NCBI GenBank assembly: GCA_027382625.1
Contig: JAJKFJ010021125.1
Location: 62,001-126,000, forward strand
Source of the DNA: Tetmemena sp. SeJ-2015
Taxonomy: Eukaryota > Ciliophora > Spirotrichea > Sporadotrichida > Oxytrichidae
Direction of reading: 5' to 3'
Length of the DNA stretch: 64,000 nucleotides
Every line of letters begins with the position of its first letter. Within the stretch, counting starts at the first letter, position 1. Positions 46,771-57,110 of this stretch are shown here, piece after piece. A program made the translations under genes and the position numbers. Below the pieces are notes generated by a model that worked only from the letters and a program-made list of their open reading frames with translations, had not been told where the DNA came from and did not search any database.

Positions 46771-49700
46771 ATGTCAGAAGATTCGCAAGCAGCAATCTTT
46801 GCAGATGCATGCTAGACTGTTTTCAGTAATCATTCCCCTCATTCCAAACTATCACCAGTCCCATTAAAGACTGCGAGCTTTCCTTCTGCTCAAAGGTAAA
46901 CACCAATTTAACTAGATGAGAATTAAATATCACACTTTTCTGATAGCCTACCTCAAAACCACTACTCACCCCATCATCTCACCTCTCTCACTTTCAACAC
47001 TCAAATCAACTACAAATCTCAAATATCATAAGAAAGCTAAAGCAATTAGGCGCAGACACTAAACATAGTTTCTCATAGCAAATCTCCTACTTGTAAATAA
47101 CTAAACTTGACTGAAATAATACAGCCAAGCAAGAAGAAGATTATACGAACTTTGGCTGCCTATTAGCTACTCGAAAAACTCGCTCATTTAAAGCAAACCA
47201 GAGTCAAACCTATTTTCGACATCTAATTAATTTTATATTATGTAAAAAGATATATCTACAAAGAGAGCTAATTAAGGGCGGAAAAATTATCTGAAATTAG
47301 CATTATTCAAGAGCAAATTAAGTTACAAAGTGACCAACTTAATCTATAGTTAAGATTGCAAAGCTAAAAGCTCGTTAAATCTGGGCTTAATCATTTAGAA
47401 AGGTACTTCAAAACAAGTTTAAATAAATTAAACTAGTATGTATTCTAAATGGTTCAATAAATTAAATATTATAAACCTTATTTTATAGATTAAGTTAAAT
47501 TATTTTTTCATTTTAAATTTATGGAATGATTTATAGATTAAATTCATTATAAATTTTAAGTAGAAAATAGAACTTAAGAGAAGCTTTCATAGTTTTAAAG
47601 GAGCGAGTGAGAAGGAAAGATGAGGGAGTGAGGAAGTTAGTGAGGTGATTAGATAAGTGTGAAAATAATTCTATTTAGTTAGCTTATAATAAATTTTGGA
47701 TAAAATTAATCGAATTATAAAACAAGGATGCTCTCTCTGTCTCTTTTGCGGCAAGTGCCCCTTCTTAGAATCAGACTAAACTCTTCTTAAGAAGAAAGGA
47801 GATTCTAAACTATTTGTTCTTGGGAAGAGTTGATTCGATTAAGTTGAGAATATTCTTTTGTTAAGTGGAGAGGCTTCAGTTTTTATAAAGCAAAGTTGGT
47901 CTGCATGCAACAGAATGCAATCAATAAGCTTTTTCAATTAGAAAAAAAACTAAAGCGTTCTTTAAAATGAAGGATAATTCGGTGTCAAAGGGTATACAGT
48001 ATAGAATACTCATTAAAAATTAATGAAGAAGATGTCAAAATCCAAGAAATGAAAGGAGCGATATAAAAATGGAAGACTATGTCTAAAATGAATAGAGCCT
48101 CCTTAATATGTTGTCTGGTTAAATGCTTGGCATCTTTTGAGAAAACAAGTTTACAGAGATCCTTTTTCAATCTTAAATTTCACTCTGATTTATTGAGGAT
48201 AACTCAAAAGCAAAATTGCATCATAAGAGATAAGTTAAGTTGCACCAAATTATACAAAGTTAAAGACATAAATCATTGAGAGCCAGCATTCTCAAAATTT
48301 AAGCAAATTCATTCAGATTTACAAATAGACGATATAGAATGGTTAAGTTTTGGGTAATAAAATCAAAAAATTATTCAAAGCCAAAGAATTTTAGAACTCT
48401 TTACTTTAGTTCTAAAAGTTAAAATCATATGCTTTAATCAGAAGGAATTAAATTAGTCGATTTAATAAGGTGGCAAAAGTTGTAATAACTTTCTAAATAA
48501 GACAAGCTTTAAATACTTGGAGAAAAGAAGTAATGAAGATATCAAAGCATGAATTACTTAAGAGCTTTAGAACTTAAAAAGCTTTAAGAGTTCTTAAAAC
48601 TTAGTTTAAAATAGATATCAAGTAAACAATAAAAAGCAGCATTTGCAGTATGGTTATAATCCACATCCTAACACAAAAATGCTGAAAATATATTGGCAAA
48701 TAGTCAATAAATGCAAGGCAGCAGTAAGTTTGGCTAATCTAATGACCCAAAACAATAAAGTAAGGCAATATCTAAGAAGATGGAGAAGCCAGTTACAAAA
48801 ATAAGACGCTCTTCTAAAATTAGAAGGATACTGAAGAAAGTAAAGTAGTCTAATCTATAATCATCCTTGAGCAGTATTCAGCACTATTTTAAATCAAATA
48901 AAAATAAGATTTCAGTCTTAGAGAGAGCCGCTAAACTCATATAAAGGATTATCATCAATCTCAAATTTAAAAGATTAAAATAAGTCATGACAAGATTCTA
49001 GGATGAGGCTATGGCTTTTAAAATAGAAGCAGATCATAAGAAAATTGAAGATCTCAAACAAATGCTAATAAGCAGATAGACGAATTTATTTAAAGAGATA
49101 ACAAGGTTAAGACTAAGGAAATTTTAATTAAAAAGAAAAAGGGATAATAGAGCACGAGAAAGGTTTGGCAGAAAAGTCTCAGCGACTTATTGAGCTTAGC
49201 AAATCTTTTAAATCCTCGAGCAGGTTCTCTCCTAAAAAATTCAGACTATCTTCCTACACTTTTATTTATTGTCCAAGAGTTCAAGAGCAGTTAATCCAGC
49301 CCTTTCCTCTTCCTCGAATGCTTTCAAGTCCTTTAATCACAAACCTCAACCGCCTGCCATCTAAAAACAACCTAACACTATCTACTTGACTTTGGATGAT
49401 GACTAAAACTTTTTCATTTGAATAGGCAAACAAACTAAAAGCGAGTTACCTTTACAGAAATAGAACAAAGCAGAATAGTTTATTGGGTAGATGTCATCTA
49501 GAATAAATAATCCATTGTAGGCTAGTACCAACTTTTAGATAAACACCGATAGATAAAACCCCCTCCTATCTCAGCAAAGTTTCATGAGTAGTTCTCGCCC
49601 AAGCAAGCTAATGGTTGCTAAGTCAAGCAATGTTTAATATTAAGCTGATTATTAAATGTTTAATATTAAGCTGATTATTAAATGTGGTCATAAATACTTC

Positions 49701-49974
49701 AAGAGGCAAAGAAAACTTGTAAAATGATGGAAAATCAATTAAAAATATACTTAATACCTCAGCCTCTCACTAAAGCATGATGAGTTTAATGAAAGAGGAG
49801 CATTCAAAAATGTCAGCAATGTTAAAACACAATAACAACTCTACAAATCAAAATTAATTCAAAGGCTACATTTAACAAAGCGATCTTCACAGAACTAGAA
49901 ATACTTAATCAGCCCTTGATCATTAGAGTTCATTCAATTCTCATTAAGAAAAAGCTTTATATAAACGGATTTGA
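46771..49974 (+). CDS. Second Sfi1-like/coiled-coil protein, or continuation of the previous locus
   Basis: ATG 46771 starts MSEDSQAAIFADACQTV after AT-rich DNA. A long TGA-free frame reads TASFPSAQRQTPIQL, KKKIIRTLAAYQLLEKLAH, FDIQLILYYVKRYIY and SIIQEQIKLQSDQLNLQL. Later segments carry Trp repeats: MKGAIQKWKTMSKMNR, RQALNTWRKEVMKISK, NKVRQYLRRWRSQLQK, plus an IQ-like LERAAKLIQRIIINLKF. The C-terminal part is Ser/Asn-rich and ends at TGA 49972-49974 after QEKALYKRI. Several spacers (for example 47470-47580, 49680-49750) look like IESs but were not placed. The repeat pattern is what links it to its neighbours at 41.4 and 50.4 kb; a single giant gene cannot be excluded. Confidence 0.45.
49629..49680. 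repeat. Perfect 26-bp tandem duplication
   Basis: Two adjacent copies of a 26-bp unit beginning AATGTTTAATATTAAGCTG, at 49629-49654 and 49655-49680, followed by AATG. Twenty-six is not a multiple of three, so one extra copy shifts the frame of the surrounding coding segment. Confidence 0.95.
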
Positions 49975-50403
49975 ATGAAGATCAAATTTCTTATCTGATT
50001 CAATCAAAAATATCGAATAAGATATATATTTAATATTTACATATTATTTTTTTATGCGATTCCAGAGAGAATCATTATATTCTATTATGTTTTATGTTTT
50101 ACTTTTAATTTAGAACAGTAAACGATAACTTTATTTCAATTATGTTTAAGAAATTAAACAGGCAATATCTTAAGCAGATAAGTGATATCTATAAATCTTA
50201 AGAATATTTCAAACTGATATAAATAATGTAAATCTAATGTAAGTTGCAAAATATTGTAATAATTCACAGGATACTTTGATCAATATCTAGTTTTAATTTA
50301 GTTGTCTCTTGTAATACACAATGAGCAGAGATTAATAGCATGACCAACAAAATCAGAATCAAAATCTTTTCAATTTTAAGATATTTACATTTATTATATT
50401 TTC
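49975..50403. other. AT-rich intergenic DNA
   Basis: No coding or RNA feature seen. Confidence 0.5.
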
Positions 50404-51530
50404 AGTCGGCCAAAGTTTTCTTTGCCCCTTCAAAATCTGAAAGATAGATACAAGCAAAATAACGCATCACATTAATCAGTACAATAAAGTGACTTGAGTT
50501 TCCAAGATGGTCCAAAAGCTTTGTCACTTATAGACTCATAGTTTAAAATTCCTAATAGGCCTTCTTCAAAATTAGACTATGCTCTTACCAAAGCAAATAA
50601 TAAATATGATGCACTCTCATCTACGCTCTCTCAAAGGAATTAGAGCTACGATTAGCAGATGAACAAAAATAACATCGGATAACTCACTTCAATGAGAATT
50701 TTTTACAATTTCTATAATGTTATGTTGATAGAATAAAGATAAACAATCTATCAAAAGTAATTGACTGCACATTATTTAGCAAAATGAAAGAAGAAGTTTT
50801 TAAAACTCTAAAGCAAAATACGATCGAGAGTAAAAGAGAATAAAAATTAAAAGCGGCATTGTATCTAGTATTCTGGTAAAGAAATAAACAGCTTCAAAAA
50901 TCATTAGTTAGATGGCTAAAATCAGCATACGAAAGTGATATAACATAGTCTAACTTGTTGGATGCTGAAAGGGAAAGAGTAAGTCAAAGTTAACTGATAT
51001 TAACACTTATTTAGAATATATTAAGAGGAATTGTTGTGGCAGAGAAGTGGTTGTTAGAGAGAAGAAATAATTTGTTGGGTTCAGCATTTAAGCTTTGGAA
51101 GAGACTAGAGTATCAGTAAGTGCTGGAGGGCCTTCGTAAGTATAGATCTCAGCTAGATAAAAATCATATGCAAAACTACTTGGCAACAAATGAGGATATT
51201 TATGCTGTTGAGGATTAGAGACTCAATTTTGATACTCAAGAAGACTTACAGCATTAGTATGAGCATTACTTACTCATTCACGAGGATGAAGATGAGGAAT
51301 ATTGCAATTTGCAAACATAGAACATAAACTTAAGAAGAAGGAGTTCAAACGAGGATGATGAGGAAGAGAGTTAGCAAATATATTTATATAAAGCAGTTCC
51401 TCTGCACAGATGAAAACGAAGATAGCGATGAACAAATTAATCACAAAATATACAAAATAGACCCTTCAAGGGCACTTAATAAGAAATTAAGCACAATATT
51501 AGAACTTATTTTATGTAAATGAGACGTCCA
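50404..51530 (+). CDS. Third Sfi1-like protein segment with acidic C-terminus
   Basis: Plus-strand segments read RPKFSLPLQNLKDRYKQ, LDYALTKANNKYDALSS, then Trp repeats KAALYLVFWQRNKQLQKS, LVRWLKSAYESDITQS and GSAFKLWKRLEYQQVLEG, and finally an acidic region (IHEDEDEEYCNLQTQ; SSNEDDEEES) ending near DPSRALNKKLSTILEL at about 51520. The tryptophan repeats about 25-30 residues apart are the reason for the Sfi1 comparison. No start codon precedes 50404 in frame. This may be the C-terminal part of one long gene that includes the two preceding loci. Confidence 0.45.
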
Positions 51531-51742
51531 TCCTATTAGGATAAATCCCAAGCCTTGGATTAAATTATGCTGAGCAATGAAGCCTAATATATCGTTTGAT
51601 GTTTATTGAGGTGTAACTCTTCACTTATAATTCTTACTGCTTAGATTGCAATTATTTATTAGAACTGATTTTAGCTCTTTAAATTAGTTATTTTAATACC
51701 TAGTTAATTATAATTAATATTTTTATCCTAATTAGAAAAATA

Positions 51743-51955
51743 ATGGGAGCCGCAATGGAAGAAGCAAGGAGGCTTCTTTATGAGAGAACTATCAAGAAGT
51801 TTCAAATGTCAGATGTGATTCGCTATCATAACGCCAATTACAAAAACTTGATGCAAATGCTGAGTCAGTACCCTAATAACGGTGTCGGCTTTAAGGTCTG
51901 GGCCAAGTGGTGGGAGCCAGGTACATTCTTTCATGTGAAAGATGTCTAACTCTTC
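51743..51955 (+). CDS. First exon/MDS of a small unknown protein
   Basis: ATG 51743 gives MGAAMEEARRLLYERTIKKF, then MLSQYPNNGVGFKVWAKWW and FFHVKDVQLF, followed at once by GTAAGTTGCC, a good 5' splice site. The LSQYPNNGVG-x-x-V block has a faint likeness to the small mitoribosomal protein mS34 (L-x-x-L-P-x-x-G-x-G-x-x-V), but the next exon was not identified and I do not press this. It precedes the trehalose-phosphate synthase gene on the same strand and could conceivably be spliced to it, though no frame link was found. Confidence 0.5.
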
Positions 51956-52079
51956 GTAAGTTGCCATTATTGAATATTTTCAAACCAAATAAGTGCATAA
52001 GGTTGGTTGGCTATTTACTATTTATATTGAATTGAGCAATGATTCAATAAATTTATCAAAAATAGAAATAGAATTGTAA

Positions 52080-55000
52080 AAGTGAATTAACTTTAAACCA
52101 AAGCATAAGCTCAAAATGGAAGGGACAAACTAAATTAGTCGTAGAAAATGCTCCAGTCATCATGACGCCTACAGCTCTTTCAATTCTACTCGTAATTAGC
52201 AAATTTATTTTAGAACTATTTTCAGAGGAGGACGATGATCTCGAACAGTTCAAGATTTTTATTTATTTATACTACTAATATTTAGAGATTCAAAAGGATG
52301 ATAGGTTAATATTAGTTTCACTAAAGCTTCCTCTTTAAGTTTATAAAGAGAGTGAAACTTGGAAAATAAGAGATGGCCCTGTAAATATCTAAAATTATTT
52401 TGCGGATTAAATTAAATTTAACCTTTTAGAACCTCCTATACCCAACTTTGTTTAGATTCAGAGAAAAGAAATTTCTAAAACTGACATGGATTGGATGGGC
52501 TGGGTATGACCCAGACTCATTATCAGAATAAGACATTCTTGAAATCAAAAGGCTTTTCCATCATAAATAAGATTAATTTAGTAATTAAAGTTATATAAAA
52601 TCAGAATGATTGCATTCCTATATTTTTCAAATCAGACTTAATGGACAAATACACATATTACCTTGAAACTATAATTTATCCTTTGCTTCACTCTTAATTT
52701 AAAACGAAAATTAAATATATCTTTCAAAGGGCTAAATGATTTCAAGTAAGTTTTCAATTAATCTTCTACCTATTTATATTTTACTCTAAAAAATGTTAAT
52801 GTTTTTTAATTTTACCAACTGTTAAAATATAATGAAAGTGATTAAATTTATTTCTTGATGGGATTTATATCTATCATTTCGTGTCAATTCTTCTTTAAGG
52901 ATGAGATAAATTATTTTAAATAATAATTTTTCTTTTTTATCTTTAAACTGCGTATATCTAAGTGAAGTGGTAATTAATGATAATTTAGTGATGATTTAGC
53001 AGACGCTGACCTCTGGAATGCTTATAAAGAGGTTAATATGATAGTTTCTTAAGAAATTCTGAGAAGGCGTGAAGGGCCTAAAGATTTGGTATGGGTGAAC
53101 GATTTGCACTTCTTGATGGTTCCTTTTTATCTCAGAGAGCAAGATCAGCAAGCAAGGATAGGCATTTTCTTATCTGCTTTTCAAACTCTGATTCATTCCT
53201 CTGAAAATTGAATCTTAAATCTATGCTTAATTGCAACTTGATTTACTATCATAATGTGTCAATAACATAATTATTTGATCGGTTTCCACTTATTTGAGTA
53301 TGCCAAAAATTTTCTGGTGACGATCAATCGACTTTTGGACTTGAATTACGAGTTTAGAAGGGGTGGGTGCTTGGGAATTGAATATGAAGGCAGATACGTT
53401 ACATTAAGAATAGGTCATGTTGGTATCGAAAAAGAGTATATTGATGAAGTTTTAGTCACTCAGGATTTCTCAAAACACTATGCAATACAATTTAATGTAG
53501 TATAAATATATGCAGGACTCATTAACTCTAAGTACAGTGACAAAATCATAGTCAGCTCTGTAGATTATCTTCATCCTATATCTGGAATAGAGCAAAAGCT
53601 GAGAGCTGTTTAGCAATTCTTACAAGATAATCCTAAAAGGAGGAAAAACTTTTTACTCATTCAATATGCTGTTCCAATTCGAACAGTAGGTAAAAGTCTC
53701 GCAAAGCATGAGATGTTCGCAAAGTCTTTGGAAAGAATAAAAGCACTCGCCCAAGAAATAAATGATGAGATATAAGAATATAAATGCATTTTGTATATAG
53801 AGTTTGGATAAGTAGTAGAACTACACTTAGATGGAGCAAGTAAAGGATAGAGATGCGCGTTATGGGCACGCTCTAACCTGCTCTTAAATTGTAGTCTTCG
53901 TGATGGACTCTGCTTAGTAAGAAATATTTCCCAAGGAGTAATTCTTCCATTTAGCAACCGCTTGAATTCCTAGCAGTTAAATAATTTCTGAGAAAAAATG
54001 ATGACTCTTCAATCATTATTAGTGAATTTGCTGGTGTCAGCCAAGCCCTTCCTGGTATTCACAAAATAAACCCAAATAATGTAAGCTAATTTAAGTTAAT
54101 GATAAAAATTTTAGATCCATAATATAAAGGAAACACTGGAAAAGGTGCTTGGCCTCTCTGAGACAGAAAGAATGGATATGTTTGATCAAGCTATCTACTA
54201 TTTATAAAAGCATTCTACTCTTAAATGGGCTCGTTCTTTTCTCACAGATTTAAAGAGGGCTTATTAGCCTACCTGTCTTAGCTACTACATGGGAGTTGAA
54301 TGCAACAAAGAGAGGAGATTGATGAGACAGAATTGGGATTTTATGCAAGTAGATGACAACTTATTAAGAAAGATTCAAAATTCATATTAGAGCACAATAA
54401 GCCGCTTGATCATTATAGATCAGGAAGGAATTCTACCGAGAAGACTTTAGTTTGATTCAGAGCCTTCTCAAGAATCTCTTAGTACTCTTGAATAACTGAC
54501 AAGAGATCCAAGAAACACTGTATTTGTGATTAGTAAACATGAAGCAAGCAACATGCATGAGTGGTTCGCGCAAAAGGCGCCTAGTATAGGCTTAATGGCT
54601 GAAGATGGCTACAAATATAGGTTTTCTTCCCATAATAAGAATTCTTTTGAGTGGCTTGATCTTAAAAATGGTATGTAATATTTAGAAATCTTGTAGACCT
54701 CGACAGAAATCATGACTATTGGATGGATCTTATAGATACATTTGATTATAAATACATTAAGATCAAGTGGAAGAAATAATGAATCGATATGCTGATAATA
54801 CAGATGGTGCACAAGTTATTAGATAAGAATCTTGCGTAACCTTTGACTACTCGGATGCAGATTAACATTTTTCAAATATGATTGCGCAGGAACTCGGAAA
54901 GCATATCGAACAAAGAATTGGATCAAAATACCCAATAAGCAAGGTGATTGGATAATCTAGCCTCAAAATTAAACCTAATGACCTCAAGAAAGCTAAATTT

Positions 55001-55687
55001 AAATTTTATTCAACTAAGCTTATGTGGTTGAGAGAGTTCTTGCTGCCATATCTTATACTTATATTTAAAATTATCCACTAAGTTCAAAGTTGATTTCCTG
55101 ATATATATTGGAGAAGCGTCTACAAACCAAAATGTCTTTTCTTTCCTAAACAAGATAGACAAACTTCCCGCTCGAAAGTTCATTGTATCTGATCAAGAAA
55201 GACCCTGCAAAATTTACACTTGCACAGTTGGAAAGCGACCAACGAATGGGAAAAATTATTAACTCACACATATATTTCTTATTTAAATGCGAAGTTCGTT
55301 TTCAAAGATAAAAGCGACGTACTTCAACTTTTGCGAAACCTCTCAAATAACTCTATTAAATTGAAAAGGAATAGATCTGCTCCAAATCTTAATGAAATAT
55401 TGCAGCAAAAAGATTAGAAAAAAAGCAAATAATTTTCCAGAGAAAGCAGTGGCAAGGTACAGAGAAACAACTTAAAGATTATAATCAATGAATTCCAGCA
55501 GAGAGACTCAAATCACAATTTTGGAAGCTTTAAATTTGAAAACGGAAAGATGAAATATTCAAAATAAGTATTTATTCTAATTTAAGCATAATTTTGAATG
55601 AACTCTTCAACTACGGCTTCACATCACGCAATAGGAGAAAATCTTGAAGACTTAAAGCTTAACATCAGCAATTTCTAGTACTTCTGA
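52080..55687 (+). CDS. Trehalose-6-phosphate synthase/phosphatase-like protein (class II, catalytic motifs degraded)
   Basis: GT20 domain: RLILVSLKLPL (family VSNRLPV), KTWIGWAGYDPDSLSE, CIPIFFKSDLMDKYTYY, DLVWVNDLHFLMVPFYLRE (family WVHDYHLMLLP), IGFHLFEYAKNFL and LRDGLCLVRN (family RDGMNL). Then a HAD-type phosphatase-like domain: RLIIIDQEGILPRRL where trehalose-phosphatases have D-x-D-G-T, YADNTDGAQVIRQESCV, and YIGEASTNQNVF in place of G-D-D-x-x-D-x-x-M-F. It ends with CTVGKRPTNGKNY, KSDVLQLLRNLS and a Ser/Lys-rich tail to TGA 55685-55687. Missing acids in both HAD motifs and altered GT20 residues suggest a regulatory pseudoenzyme rather than an active one. Several IESs interrupt it; the start is uncertain (first in-frame ATG 52162). 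Confidence 0.85.
52482..52485 (+). other. Possible 4-bp IES, pointer AC
   Basis: AC at 52480-52481 and 52484-52485. Dropping four bases turns a frame that hits TGA at 52507 into EISKTWIGWAGYDPDSL, the expected family sequence. A frameshift error or mutation is an alternative. Confidence 0.45.
54664..54692 (+). other. IES, pointer ATCTT
   Basis: 29 bp flanked by ATCTT (54659-54663, 54688-54692). Removal gives FEWLDLVDLDRNHDYW in the phosphatase-like domain. Confidence 0.8.
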
Positions 55688-56090
55688 TGATAATAAGCTA
55701 ATGCAATATCATCGATATTATAAAGATATAAAGATATGATGAGATATTATAATTTTTTTAATCAATAATTTATTGTTTTAAGTGGCATAAGTTATTATCA
55801 TTTAAAAAAAGATTGATTATTTGAGTATGAAATTCTAATCTTATTGGATTGCCTTTTAAATAAATTATCTTTGTTTATCAATTTAGAAAAATTTGTAATT
55901 CTATAAATAGAGTATTTGTATTATGAATTACTAAATAGTGATATATTAAATTTATTCATCTTGTATATGGCTATAGATAAGTGAAGCTTGATAATTTAAT
56001 AGTTAAATAATATTATAAATTTGTTAATAATAATTATGATTACTTAATAGTAGTAATTAGGGCAAGCACCTGAAAGAATAATGAAGTAAA
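55688..56090. other. AT-rich intergenic DNA
   Basis: No coding or RNA feature seen. Confidence 0.55.
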
Positions 56091-56370
56091 GATGTGGAAT
56101 AGAAGCCTGAGGAAAAATTAATTAATGAATTATAAAAGTCAAAGTAGACTGAACTCCCTCACGGACAAAGGATTAAGAAGTAGCAATTAATTAGAGGACA
56201 GATGTAAGCCAGATATAAATGGATCAAATAGTCTCACCCTTCAAGCCTCTAAATGCCTCATTGAGAGAATTCAGTAATTCAAAGCTTCTCAAGAATATAC
56301 AAATAACGAAGTCTCTGTTATTGAAAACAGTTTTAATAAAGCTTAAACCAACTTTCAAAAATATTATTTA
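56091..56370 (+). CDS. Small unknown coding segment
   Basis: A TGA-free plus-strand frame begins near MWNRSLRKNQLMNYKSQ and reads SRLNSLTDKGLRSSNQLE, INGSNSLTLQASKCLIER and FKASQEYTNNEVSVIEN before turning into AT-rich sequence. It may be one MDS of a larger gene or a small gene starting at one of two ATGs (about 56093 or 56126). A second frame is also open for part of the length. No family recognised. Confidence 0.45.
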
Positions 56371-56708
56371 TTAAGCATAATAGTTATAGTAGAAACTATC
56401 CCAAATTACAGATTCACTAATCTAAAAAAAATATATTTGAGATATCATATATCATGCATTATCTATTATAATTTACAGAACATGCTTTTTATCATATAAA
56501 TTTAAAGAGCAATATTTTGTCATTAAAAATATTTATCAATACTTCTTGATATAATTTAAGCCGGAATTATAGTAAAATTAATTTATTTTATGTTAGAATA
56601 ATTCATCCGCTTTTTTCTGTTAATTAAATAATTAATTTCAAAAGCATTTTCTATAAATTTATTATTTGTTTGCTATAATTATAAATAAAGAATCTCTTTT
56701 TATCAAAA
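56371..56708. other. AT-rich DNA
   Basis: Nothing recognised. Confidence 0.5.
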
Positions 56709-56845
56709 TATGAGCTCAACCTCGAGATCCCCTCCGGCACGAGCTTCAAATACGATTTAAGAACAAGACAGATAATATCAAAATTAATATGGAAATCATT
56801 AAGCTGATTTAACAAAAGCCACTAACCCCTACTTAACATTCTAAT
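56709..56845 (+). CDS. Orphan N-terminal coding segment
   Basis: ATG 56709 starts MSSTSRSPPARASNTIQEQD and continues QYGNHQADLTKATNPY before the frame runs into AT-rich DNA. Base use stands out clearly from the flanks. It has the look of a first MDS whose gene continues elsewhere: downstream DNA on this strand is the 3' end of the minus-strand docking gene. No family recognised. Confidence 0.5.
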
Positions 56846-57110
56846 GAGCAATTAAGAGATTCTTTTAAAATTTAAAATTCTATACTCAAATCCCCTGAAC
56901 ATTCTTGTTGAAAATACATTTGATATTAAACAAATTCATAATATATCTCATTTTAATAGCTTGAGCTTAATTTTAGTATCAATAATTTATGCAAATCCTC
57001 TCATCTTGCTTTAGATGTTGAAAATGAGTATTAGCTGCTTGTGTTAGCAATGTTCTTTTCATAATCCCAAAAATTAAAATATACTTATGAAAGATGATAT
57101 TCACTTTATG

